Below are positions 1 through 5,238 of a DNA stretch of 7,910 nucleotides, piece by piece. The notes below the pieces were generated by a model that saw only the letters and a list, made by a program, of their open reading frames with translations, was not told the origin of the DNA and ran no database searches. The number at the start of each line of letters is the position of its first letter. Positions within the stretch are counted from its first letter, which is position 1. Both the position numbers and the translations under genes were made by a program. Source of the DNA: CBDUBU01 sp965365465 (GTDB taxonomy: Bacteria > Bacteroidota > Rhodothermia > Rhodothermales > DASSAV01); assembly GCA_965365465.1 (NCBI GenBank), contig CBDUBU010000183.1, positions 1-7,910 of the forward strand. The letters run 5' to 3'.

Positions 1-363
1 GGCCATGCGCGGATCATCCCCGTAAAAAAGGACGACCAGGTTTTCACTCCGGTAGACTTGCTGGTCTGTCGAAGCCCTGCCTGACTGTTCGATGCTCGAA
101 AAGTCAGTCAAGGCATCACCGCCGCTTTTGTACTCGAACACATAGAGTTCACCGCCACTCGTAGAGATAAACCGGCGGCCCGGCGCCGAAAGCGTGGCAG
201 GCGAGAAGACCCCCTCGTCGATAAGCCCGACGCCCTGACCGCGCAGGAATTGCACGAGCGATTCCGTATCGGTGACAGCAGGGTTGTTCTCTGTATTCTT
301 CATCCCGGCGCATCCGGCGAGCGCGATCAGAAAAAGAACCGGGAATACCAGTCGGTGCAACAT
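1..363 (-). CDS. Small lipoprotein of unknown function, C-terminus cut by the window edge
   Basis: Reading leftwards from an ATG at 363-361, the frame stays open for 121 codons to the edge. The protein begins MLHRLVFPVLFLIALAGC: a short basic start, a hydrophobic stretch (about residues 5-16) and a lipobox LAGC with the lipidated cysteine at position 18, so it is a predicted lipoprotein. The mature part starts with a polar linker (about 19-31), then a compact alpha/beta-looking domain with ESLVQFL near 32-38, LYVFEY near 93-98 of the coding order, and LVVLFYGDDP close to the cut. The order 'SLV..LR..G', a 'VFEY' strand and a final 'LVVLFYGDD' strand resembles small uncharacterised lipoproteins I recall from several phyla, usually about 130-150 residues. 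If so, only a short helix is missing. A GGTGA about 5 bases upstream could serve as ribosome binding site; a GTG at 372-370 is an alternative start three codons earlier. It is divergent from nagB. No function is assigned. Confidence 0.8.
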   Translation of the reverse strand, partial: MLHRLVFPVLFLIALAGCAGMKNTENNPAVTDTESLVQFLRGQGVGLIDEGVFSPATLSAPGRRFISTSGGELYVFEYKSGGDALTDFSSIEQSGRASTDQQVYRSENLVVLFYGDDPRMA

Positions 364-387
364 TTCATTCACCAGATGTGATGGTAG

Positions 388-400
388 GGATGCGGCATCC
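388..400. repeat. Perfect inverted repeat GGATGC-G-GCATCC
   Basis: Two perfect 6-bp arms flank a single central G, about 25 bp upstream of the lipoprotein start codon. Its size and place fit an operator or a small 5' leader stem for that gene, but a hairpin with a one-base loop cannot form without opening the inner pairs, so a protein site is the likelier reading. There is no experimental or family evidence for either. Confidence 0.3.
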
Positions 401-421
401 AGCATCGGTTGAACCGCCATT

Positions 422-442
422 GCCGGAAATCGTTCATCCGGC
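422..442. repeat. Inverted repeat GCCGGA-N9-TCCGGC
   Basis: Perfect 6-bp GC-rich arms surround a 9-base loop (AATCGTTCA). It can form a stable stem in either strand's RNA. There is no adjacent T-run on either side, so it does not look like an intrinsic terminator. It lies about 60 bp upstream of the lipoprotein gene and 250 bp upstream of nagB; a role in either promoter is possible but unproven. Confidence 0.3.
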
Positions 443-595
443 CCGGCGCTTTTGCATCATCGCAGCGTCGGATCCCTCTTTTTCTCCTGCGTTGACGCCT
501 GAACCGTTCCTCATCGGCCGGGTGACTCTTCCCTTTGTTCGATCTATTGCGTAATCTCCCGGCAGGAACGAGCGCAAACGAGCGAGGACTCTTTG

Positions 596-607
596 AAAAG
601 CGCTTTT
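596..607. promoter_or_regulatory. Perfect palindrome AAAAGCGCTTTT, candidate operator upstream of nagB
   Basis: This is a 12-bp perfect palindrome centred on a CG step, about 88 bp upstream of the nagB ATG. In its wider setting, TGAAAAGCGCTTTTGC, it resembles the operators of LacI/GalR-family sugar regulators, which are palindromes with a central CG (compare the CcpA cre site TGAAANCGNTTTCA, from which it differs by one extra A/T pair). A sugar-responsive repressor controlling nagB would make sense. No LacI or GntR gene is in the window, so the binding protein is unknown. The right half, GCGCTTTTGC, recurs at 446-455. Confidence 0.4.
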
Positions 608-631
608 GCCGTTTGTCCGGGCGCCCGCACC

Positions 632-659
632 GTAACTTCTGTTCAGTTACCTCCGGAGG
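632..659. repeat. Tandem dyads in the nagB leader: GTAACT-N7-AGTTAC then CCTCCGGAGG
   Basis: A perfect 6-bp inverted repeat with a 7-base loop (632-650) abuts a perfect 10-bp palindrome (650-659), sharing the base at 650. The second element contains a textbook GGAGG, but it sits about 35 bases before the nagB ATG and no start codon follows it in the nagB frame before 695, so it is not the nagB ribosome binding site. The elements could be a regulator site or folded leader RNA. Only the symmetry is directly seen. Confidence 0.3.
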
Positions 660-694
660 GATTCGGCTACAACCTCGGCCAGGAAAAAAACACT

Positions 695-1471
695 ATGCTG
701 GTAGAAATCGTAAAAGACTATGATGCGGTCAGTGAAAGAGCCGCGGAACTCGTCACCGCCCAGATCCGGCGAAGACCAAACAGCGTGCTCGGATTTGCTA
801 CCGGCAGCACGCCTCTGGGGCTGTATCAGCGCCTCGTGCGGAATCACAAAGAGAGAGGGCTTGACTTCTCCAAAGTAACTACGTTCAATCTGGACGAATA
901 CCTGGAGCTCGCGCCGGAGCACTCTCAGACGTACCATTATTTCATGTGGAACAACCTTTTCCACCATGTCAATGTGCATCCGGGCCAGGTTTATATTCCC
1001 GCAAGCATGGTCGATGACGTAGATGAGTTCTGCGAGTGGTATGAGGAACAGATCGTGGCGGCAGGAGGCATCGACCTGCAAATCCTGGGGATCGGGGCCA
1101 ACGGCCATCTCGCTTTCAACGAACCAGGATCGTCGTTAGGGTCCAGGACCCGCATCAAGACGCTGACATCCAAGACTGTGCGTGACAACGCGCGTTTTTT
1201 TGACAACCCGAGTGAGGTTCCGCGCTTTGCCATTACGATGGGCATCGGCACGATCATGGAGGCCAAAAAATTGCTGCTCGTCGCCAGCGGCGAGGGGAAA
1301 GCGAACGCCATCAAAGCGGCGCTGGAAGGTCCCCTGACGGCGATGTGCCCCGCTTCCATCGTACAGATGCACCGGTACGCCCTCATCGTCATCGACGAAG
1401 CGGCAGCTTCAAAGCTAGACTACAAGCACCATCAAGGAATCATCGAACCCAAGAATGCATCGCGGCCGTAG
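695..1471 (+). CDS. nagB: Glucosamine-6-phosphate deaminase
   Basis: This 258-residue cytoplasmic enzyme converts glucosamine-6-phosphate and water into fructose-6-phosphate and ammonia, feeding amino sugars into glycolysis. The start chosen is ATG 695 (MLVEIVKDY), which matches family N-termini and has AGGA at 681-684, ten bases upstream; the frame continues upstream to 593 without family-like sequence. Visible motifs are the phosphate-loop FATGSTPLG (residues 34-42), FNLDEY with the catalytic aspartate D67 (64-69), and GIGANGHLAFNEPGSS (132-147) with the ring-opening histidine H138 and E143, followed by SRT. At the position of E. coli D141 there is asparagine (N136), as in Bacillus-type enzymes, and the length also matches the shorter Bacillus type rather than the 266-residue allosteric E. 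coli type. TMGIGTIMEAKKLLLVASG (about 214-232) and the late PASIVQMH segment are family-typical. The gene is followed after 77 bp by an oxidoreductase gene on the same strand, probably co-transcribed. Confidence 0.95.
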   Translation: MLVEIVKDYDAVSERAAELVTAQIRRRPNSVLGFATGSTPLGLYQRLVRNHKERGLDFSKVTTFNLDEYLELAPEHSQTYHYFMWNNLFHHVNVHPGQVYIPASMVDDVDEFCEWYEEQIVAAGGIDLQILGIGANGHLAFNEPGSSLGSRTRIKTLTSKTVRDNARFFDNPSEVPRFAITMGIGTIMEAKKLLLVASGEGKANAIKAALEGPLTAMCPASIVQMHRYALIVIDEAAASKLDYKHHQGIIEPKNASRP

Positions 1472-1513
1472 CGCCTGAAGGCATCGAACACGGCTTTACC
1501 CACATTCCATTCT

Positions 1514-1526
1514 GTTGCACAGCAAC
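1514..1526 (+). other. Small hairpin GTTGC-ACA-GCAAC before the oxidoreductase ribosome binding site
   Basis: A perfect 5-bp stem with a 3-base loop sits between nagB and the next gene, ending 4 bases before the purine-rich ribosome binding site. It has no T-run, so it is not an intrinsic terminator. It could be an mRNA processing or stabilising stem that separates expression of the two genes, or chance. Confidence 0.25.
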
Positions 1527-1530
1527 CCAT

Positions 1531-1538
1531 GAGGAGGA
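1531..1538 (+). promoter_or_regulatory. Strong ribosome binding site GAGGAGGA
   Basis: This is the most complete Shine-Dalgarno sequence in the window. Its GGAGG core (1533-1537) lies 11 bases before ATG 1549, slightly longer than usual spacing. It fixes the start of the oxidoreductase and contrasts with the penicillin-binding protein and PD40 genes, which have no obvious one. Confidence 0.75.
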
Positions 1539-1548
1539 ATAAATACAC

Positions 1549-2790
1549 ATGTCCAGAGAAAGACTCGGCGTAGGATTCATCGGCAGCGGGTTCATCACCC
1601 GGTTTCACTTACAATCATGGCAGGCTGTACGGGACGCCGATGTAAGAGGCATCTGGAGTCCGAACCGTGCCAATGCCGAGGACGCCGCCGCCCTCGCCCG
1701 CTCGCTGCGCATCGGGGAAGCCGTTGCTTTCGATTCCATCGAAGCAATGGTCTCGGATCCGGGAATCGATTGCATCTGGATCTGCGGTCCCAACCATCGC
1801 CGCATCGAGAACATGGAAGCCATCGTCCACACGTTGCAGTCCGGAAAGGGTAAGTTGATCGGCATTGCCTGTGAGAAGCCGCTTGCCCGAAACGTGCGGG
1901 AGGCAAAACGAATGGTCGAACTGATCGAGCAGGCCGGAGTCCTGCATGGTTATCTGGAAGACCAGTTGTTTACGCCGGGCATCGCCCGTGGGCGCGAGAT
2001 CCTGTGGGCGCGCGGCGCGGCAATCACGGGCCGCCCCTATCTGGCGCGCGCCGCCGAGGAACACAGCGGCCCCCACAATCCCTGGTTCTGGCAGGGTCAT
2101 TTGCAAGGCGGCGGCGTGCTCAACGACATGATGTGCCACAGCGTGGAAGTAGCGCGGTTCCTGCTTACCCGGCCCGGCGCCCCGCGCGACAGTATCCGTC
2201 CGGTCAAGGTGTCGGCGCAGATTGCCAGCCTGAAGTGGACGCGCCCCCACTACGCCGAGCTGCTCCGGGAGAGAATGGGACCGGAAGTTGATTACACCAA
2301 GCGTCCTTCTGAGGATTTTGCACGCGCCACCATCCAATACGAAGACGAGGAAGGACGCCCGCTGATTGCCGAGGTCACGACCTCATGGAGTTTTGTGGGA
2401 GCGGGCCTGCGGCTCAGTTCGGAGGTGCTGGGACCGGAATACTCGATGACCAACAACTCCCTCGATACCGGAACGCGCCTGTTTTTCAGCCGAGAGGTCA
2501 CCGGAGAGGAAGGAGAAGACATCGTCGAGAAGCAGAATGCGGAGCAGGGCCTGATGCCTCTCGTAGCCCACGAGACCTCGGAATACGGCTATGAAGGAGA
2601 GAACCGTCATTTCGTCCGCTGCTTCCTCGACGGCCGGCAGCCTGAACTCAACTTCTATGACGGGCTGGCTGTGATGGAAATGCTCATGACGGCCTACATG
2701 AGCGCCGAGCAGGAGCGAACGATCCAATGGAAACCCGACGGTCTGGAAGATTACCTCCCGGCTGTCGCTCGCGGAGAATGGAAGCCCTAG
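1549..2790 (+). CDS. Gfo/Idh/MocA-family NAD(P)-dependent oxidoreductase
   Basis: This 413-residue protein belongs to the Gfo/Idh/MocA family of sugar, cyclitol and amino-sugar dehydrogenases. The N-terminal Rossmann fold shows VGFIGSGFI (residues 8-16, dinucleotide-binding loop), a WICGPNH strand end (77-83) and the family signature EKPL (109-112) with the catalytic lysine K110. The C-terminal alpha/beta domain carries the substrate-side motif GGGVLNDMMCHSVE (187-200), where D193 and H197 are in the usual acid/base positions, preceded by NPWFWQGH (177-184). There is no signal peptide (including no Tat motif), so it should be cytoplasmic. The substrate cannot be read from sequence: the family includes inositol, N-acetylhexosamine and uronate enzymes. 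Its place just after nagB suggests amino-sugar or related sugar catabolism, which is inference. It is somewhat longer than the typical 330-390 residues. A 202-bp gap precedes the downstream regulator. Confidence 0.9.
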   Translation: MSRERLGVGFIGSGFITRFHLQSWQAVRDADVRGIWSPNRANAEDAAALARSLRIGEAVAFDSIEAMVSDPGIDCIWICGPNHRRIENMEAIVHTLQSGKGKLIGIACEKPLARNVREAKRMVELIEQAGVLHGYLEDQLFTPGIARGREILWARGAAITGRPYLARAAEEHSGPHNPWFWQGHLQGGGVLNDMMCHSVEVARFLLTRPGAPRDSIRPVKVSAQIASLKWTRPHYAELLRERMGPEVDYTKRPSEDFARATIQYEDEEGRPLIAEVTTSWSFVGAGLRLSSEVLGPEYSMTNNSLDTGTRLFFSREVTGEEGEDIVEKQNAEQGLMPLVAHETSEYGYEGENRHFVRCFLDGRQPELNFYDGLAVMEMLMTAYMSAEQERTIQWKPDGLEDYLPAVARGEWKP

Positions 2791-2820
2791 CGGTGGCATC
2801 GCTAGAGGCGCAGGCCAAGC

Positions 2821-2844
2821 CTTGGATCCAAGAAGATTATCCTA
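2821..2844. promoter_or_regulatory. Palindrome CTTGGATCCAAG overlapping an Lrp-box-like sequence
   Basis: 2821-2832 is a perfect 12-bp palindrome; a further CCAAG at 2815-2819 makes an alternating CCAAG/CTTGG/CCAAG pattern. Overlapping its right arm, AAGAAGATTATCCTA (2830-2844) matches 12 of 15 positions of the E. coli Lrp consensus YAGHAWATTWTDCTR by my count. It lies about 150 bp upstream of the Lrp/AsnC-family gene, where an autoregulatory site would be expected. The consensus is from a distant phylum and is loose, so this is only a candidate. Confidence 0.3.
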
Positions 2845-2855
2845 AAACGCGAAAG

Positions 2856-2870
2856 CCTGCCTGACGCAGG
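2856..2870 (+). terminator. Possible weak terminator hairpin after the oxidoreductase gene
   Basis: CCTGC and GCAGG form a perfect 5-bp stem with the loop CTGAC, 66 bp past the oxidoreductase stop codon. The sequence that follows is AT-rich (gattacatttatattt) but has no clean T-run, so termination would be weak. It may instead be part of the promoter region of the regulator gene. Confidence 0.25.
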
Positions 2871-2907
2871 GATCCGATTACATTTATATTTCAAAACCAC
2901 AAACGGC

Positions 2908-2935
2908 AAACGCCTCCGCATACGGCGGATCGTTT
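2908..2935 (+). other. Nested hairpin upstream of the Lrp-family gene
   Basis: The outer arms AAACG (2908-2912) and CGTTT (2931-2935) enclose inner arms TCCGC (2915-2919) and GCGGA (2925-2929) with the loop ATACG; a 2:1 bulge separates the stems. That makes 10 base pairs in 28 bases. No T-run follows. It ends 57 bases before the preferred ATG of the regulator, so it could be an operator or a structured 5' leader. Upstream of it, TATATTTC (2885-2892) resembles the Bacteroidota -7 element TAnnTTTG at 7 of 8 positions, without a matching -33 element. Confidence 0.3.
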
Positions 2936-2992
2936 CACGCAGTCAAGCGTGTGTCTACTCCGTCCCGGCGATCAACAAGCAGCAGAGCGACT

Positions 2993-3484
2993 ATGGAACG
3001 AATTGACGAAATCGATGCGAAAATCCTGAATTTGCTTCAGGGAAGCGGGCGTATCAAACGGAATGCCATCGCGGAGGAAGTGGGCCTGTCAGTGCCTTCG
3101 GTGAGCGACCGTATGCGCAAACTGGAGGAACGAGGCGTCATCACCGGCTACCAAGCGCTCGTGGATGCAAAAAGGCTGCACCTGGACATCACGGCTATCG
3201 TCCGGGTCATGATCGACGGGTCGAGCCACTACGGGGAGTTCGTGGAACGCGTCGCCGACATGGACGATGTTCTCGAAATTCATTCCGTTACGGGCGAAGG
3301 CTCGCACATCCTGAAAGTGCGGACTCGCAATACGACCTCGCTGGAGGCGCTGCTTCAGGAGATTCATTCCTGGCCCTGGGTGCGCAATACAAGCACGAGC
3401 ATCGTGTTGAGCACATACAAAGAGACCAGCAGGATCAATATTGCGCCGATGGATCTCGTTCAGTTCGGGTCTGAACAGTCCTGA
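2993..3484 (+). CDS. Lrp/AsnC-family transcriptional regulator
   Basis: With the ATG at 2993 this is a 163-residue protein, the normal family size. It begins MERIDEIDAKILNLLQ, matching the usual 'LD..D..IL..L' opening of the family, so I prefer this start over a GTG at 2951 that would add 14 serine/arginine-rich residues; neither has a strong ribosome binding site. The N-terminal winged helix-turn-helix spans about 5-52, with the recognition region VGLSVPSVSDRMRKLEERGVI (30-50). The C-terminal RAM (effector-binding and oligomerising) domain spans about 66-145, with DVLEIHSVTGEGSHILKV and the closing TSIVLSTYKE strand. Family members form dimers to octamers on DNA and sense amino acids or related small molecules. 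The ligand and targets are not readable here. It is probably autoregulated and may control the nagB/oxidoreductase genes upstream, both inferred. It converges with the next gene, 37 bp away. Confidence 0.92.
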   Translation: MERIDEIDAKILNLLQGSGRIKRNAIAEEVGLSVPSVSDRMRKLEERGVITGYQALVDAKRLHLDITAIVRVMIDGSSHYGEFVERVADMDDVLEIHSVTGEGSHILKVRTRNTTSLEALLQEIHSWPWVRNTSTSIVLSTYKETSRINIAPMDLVQFGSEQS

Positions 3485-3521
3485 CCTTGCGGAGCAGTTT
3501 CTCAGAACTTGTAGAGGAGAC

Positions 3522-5021
3522 TCAAGGCCCTACCAGGCGGTAGCTGACAAAAGCCACTTCGCGGCTGTCTGGCGACCAGGAGGGAACGTTGATGGTGCCC
3601 TGTCCTCCGAAAAGGGTAGCCAGCACTTCCGGTTCCCCGCCGGACATCGGCATTTTACGCAACACCACATTCTTGTTGGGGGGATGCCCCTCCACGCTCT
3701 TGTCAAATGACAGGAACACCAGCGCACTTCCGTCCGGGGCAGGATGCGCGAACCAGTCTCCGTAGGCATCATCCGGTGTCAGCTGCACCTGTTCGGTCCC
3801 GTCCGCCTTCATGCGCCAGATTTTCATCTGCCCGGTGCGCACCGAGTTGAAGAAGATGTACTGACCGTCCGAGGAATAGTCAGGGCCGTCGTCCAGACCA
3901 GGGGCGGTCGTCAGTCGCGTTTCGCGCCCTCCTTCCACCGGAATGGTATAGACATCATACTCGCCGTTCCGCGAGGCGCAGTAAGCAAGCGTTTTTCCGT
4001 CCGGCGACCAGCCGTGCCAGTACGACGGTCCCAGCGGCGTTACCAAACGTGGTTCGCCGCCTGATGCCGGCAACACGTAGATCAACGACTGGCCGTCCGG
4101 CGAGTGGCTGATAGCCAGCGACTGGCCGTCCGGCGAATACCCGTGGTCGTTGTTGCACCGGTCGGCATCGCCAGTGTCGAGCATCTGCGGCTCGCCGCCG
4201 GACACGGGGATCGTATACAGGCGGCCTTCCTTGTTGTAAAGGAGCGTGTCACCGTCGCGGGACCAGTTGGGGGCTTCAAAGTGCTCTTTTGCCCGCCGCA
4301 CAATTCTGCGCTCTCCGGTTTCGACATCGATGATTTCCAGGGTGCTCTCCAGGACGCGGTCTTCTTCGGCGATCACTCCGAGCGTGTCATAGACCACGTT
4401 GGAAATGATCGCGGTCTCCTCTGTGGTAGAATCATGTGAGGCCACGACAAGCCCTGCATAAACCGAATCCTTCAGCGCTACGCTAACCGTTCCGACAGGC
4501 TGAAAAGACGCGCCTTCTCTGGCAACGGACAGGGTAAACAGGTCGCCGTGCCGTTCGAGCAGCAGCGTGGCAGGCGCACGCACGGCTGACTGCACTTCGA
4601 GGGTCGGGCCGCCAGTCTCCTGCCGGTACTGGAGCGCAATCAGCCCGTCGCCGTGAACCACGGCATCCGCATAGGGTGCATCCGGATCGAGACTGCCGCG
4701 AACCATCCAGCCTGCTTTTCGGTGCTCGTGGTTGCCCTCTCCTTCCCACGCAACGTCGGCCTTGAGCGCCAGGTCGCCCTCTGAGCGCCGCCAGACATAG
4801 TGAAAGGCATCGGACTCGCCCCATATGTTTGCGCCGCTCCCGGTGATCCGGTAAGCGCCATTATTGCTGTCATATGTCACCTTACCCTCATGCAGCACAT
4901 TCCCTACATTCTCCTGCCCCTCGAAATCTCCAAGTGCGGCGTCCCCGGTGCAGGCAGTTGCCAGCATCGCCGTCAGCACAGCGGCGATTACAATAAGGAA
5001 GTTTGTATTTACGTACATCAT
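3522..5021 (-). CDS. Lipoprotein with concanavalin-like domain and TolB-like PD40 beta-propeller
   Basis: This 499-residue protein starts at ATG 5021-5019 (a second ATG follows directly). Residues 1-24 are a lipoprotein signal peptide: hydrophobic FLIVIAAVLTAMLATAC with the lipidated cysteine at 24 (lipobox LATAC), so it should be anchored in a membrane facing the periplasm or outside. Residues about 33-210 form a beta-rich, DUF1349-like/concanavalin-like domain with the recognisable segments YRITGSGANIWG, DAFHYVWRR, HRKAGWMVRGSLD and YADAVVHGDG. Residues about 225-499 are a TolB-like six-bladed propeller of PD40 repeats: WSRDGDTLLY, YSPDGQSLAI, WSPDGKTLAY, YSSDGQYIFF, APDGSALVF and WSPDSREVAF, each followed by a strand ending near SGGEP or similar. 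The two-domain order is one I know from uncharacterised envelope proteins often mislabelled as Tol transport components. It is not the true TolB: it has no TolB N-terminal domain and no tol/pal neighbours. It may bind carbohydrate or protein; the role is unknown. No clear ribosome binding site is seen. Confidence 0.88.
   Translation of the reverse strand: MMYVNTNFLIVIAAVLTAMLATACTGDAALGDFEGQENVGNVLHEGKVTYDSNNGAYRITGSGANIWGESDAFHYVWRRSEGDLALKADVAWEGEGNHEHRKAGWMVRGSLDPDAPYADAVVHGDGLIALQYRQETGGPTLEVQSAVRAPATLLLERHGDLFTLSVAREGASFQPVGTVSVALKDSVYAGLVVASHDSTTEETAIISNVVYDTLGVIAEEDRVLESTLEIIDVETGERRIVRRAKEHFEAPNWSRDGDTLLYNKEGRLYTIPVSGGEPQMLDTGDADRCNNDHGYSPDGQSLAISHSPDGQSLIYVLPASGGEPRLVTPLGPSYWHGWSPDGKTLAYCASRNGEYDVYTIPVEGGRETRLTTAPGLDDGPDYSSDGQYIFFNSVRTGQMKIWRMKADGTEQVQLTPDDAYGDWFAHPAPDGSALVFLSFDKSVEGHPPNKNVVLRKMPMSGGEPEVLATLFGGQGTINVPSWSPDSREVAFVSYRLVGP
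4086..4136 (-). repeat. 18-bp direct repeat inside propeller blade 2
   Basis: The word CGACTGGCCGTCCGGCGA occurs at 4086-4103 and again at 4119-4136, exactly 33 bp (11 codons) apart, both in frame and both encoding SPDGQS (residues 307-312 and 296-301). The first protein copy is the normal PD40 signature; the second falls in the turn of the same blade. Blade 2 is about 28 residues from YSPDG to SGG, the same as blade 3, so the repeat did not lengthen the blade. Confidence 0.8.
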
Positions 5022-5238
5022 AAGGCGGGAACGGTTGGCGAAGTTATTGTTTTCCCTGTTCTGGACAGATCAATGTAATGCTATTTCACGCTTCGCAGAC
5101 AGGTAGAAGGAAACTGGTCGCGTATTTGCCAAAAATAAGAATACTACCCTTTCCGCTGCTTATTTTTTTGAACTGAATCCAGAACATCCCGTATGAGCCT
5201 GCGCACAGGTACAGCAACGTGCGCAATGTTCACGTCAG
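5022..5238. promoter_or_regulatory. Divergent promoter region between the PD40 lipoprotein and PBP genes
   Basis: This 217-bp region separates two divergently transcribed genes and is more AT-rich than its neighbours, so promoters for both probably lie here. On the minus strand TTGATC and a downstream CAATAA/TAACTT stretch give only a poor -35/-10 match. On the plus strand TTTG (5125-5128) is followed by TACCCTTT (5145-5152), a weak match to a Bacteroidota-type promoter with short spacing. The clearest structure is the AT-rich dyad at 5131-5167. A small open frame beginning at ATG 5193 overlaps the PBP start in another frame and looks like a shadow. Confidence 0.45.
5131..5167. repeat. Perfect 9-bp AT-rich dyad AAAAATAAG-N19-CTTATTTTT
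   Basis: AAAAATAAG at 5131-5139 and its exact reverse complement at 5159-5167 are separated by 19 bases, giving arm centres 28 bp apart, close to three helical turns. The right arm continues into a run of seven T (5163-5169). This arrangement suits a dimeric or tetrameric DNA-binding protein acting on both divergent promoters, or bent A-tract DNA. It could also fold as an AT-rich stem with a T-tail, but the 19-base loop makes a terminator unlikely. Confidence 0.4.

Larger units (their letters stand above)
364..694. promoter_or_regulatory. Divergent intergenic region between the lipoprotein gene and nagB
   Basis: This 331-bp stretch has no convincing gene. The open frame that extends nagB upstream to 593 has no ribosome binding site and is not conserved-looking. 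It should hold the promoters for both divergent genes, but I find no clear -35/-10 pair or Bacteroidota-type TTTG...TAnnTTTG pair. What it does hold is an unusual number of short perfect dyads: 388-400, 422-442, 596-607, 632-650 and 650-659 (each described separately where useful). The word GCGCTTTTGC also occurs twice, at 446-455 and 600-609. A T/C-rich stretch lies at 475-488. Confidence 0.5.

Noticed and set aside
593..694. Upstream extension of nagB by 34 codons
   Set aside because: The extra residues do not resemble NagB N-termini, there is no ribosome binding site before 593, and the stretch contains the palindromes at 596-607 and 650-659. ATG 695 fits the family.
695..1471. Loss of the catalytic aspartate in NagB (N136 at the E. 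coli D141 position)
   Set aside because: Bacillus-type active NagB enzymes also have asparagine here, so this does not indicate an inactive enzyme.
1345..1542. Plus-strand frame of 65 codons overlapping the nagB end
   Set aside because: It is an out-of-frame reading of the nagB 3' end and the intergenic gap, with no family features.
1615..2337. Long minus-strand frame of 240 codons inside the oxidoreductase gene
   Set aside because: It is antisense to a clear Gfo/Idh/MocA gene. Its composition (many His, Arg, Gly, Ala) is typical of a GC-rich shadow and it has no recognisable domain.
3485..3527. CCTTG...CAAGG pairing between the two convergent stop codons as a bidirectional terminator
   Set aside because: The arms are only 5 bp with a 33-base loop, there is no T-run on either strand, and the right arm lies inside the PD40 coding end.
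3522..5021. Reading the PD40 lipoprotein as the Tol-Pal protein TolB
   Set aside because: It has a lipobox rather than a plain signal peptide, an N-terminal concanavalin-like domain instead of the TolB N-domain, and no tolQRA or pal neighbours.
5056..5068. CTGT-N5-ACAG dyad upstream of the PD40 lipoprotein gene
   Set aside because: Only 4-bp arms; expected by chance in a region of this length.
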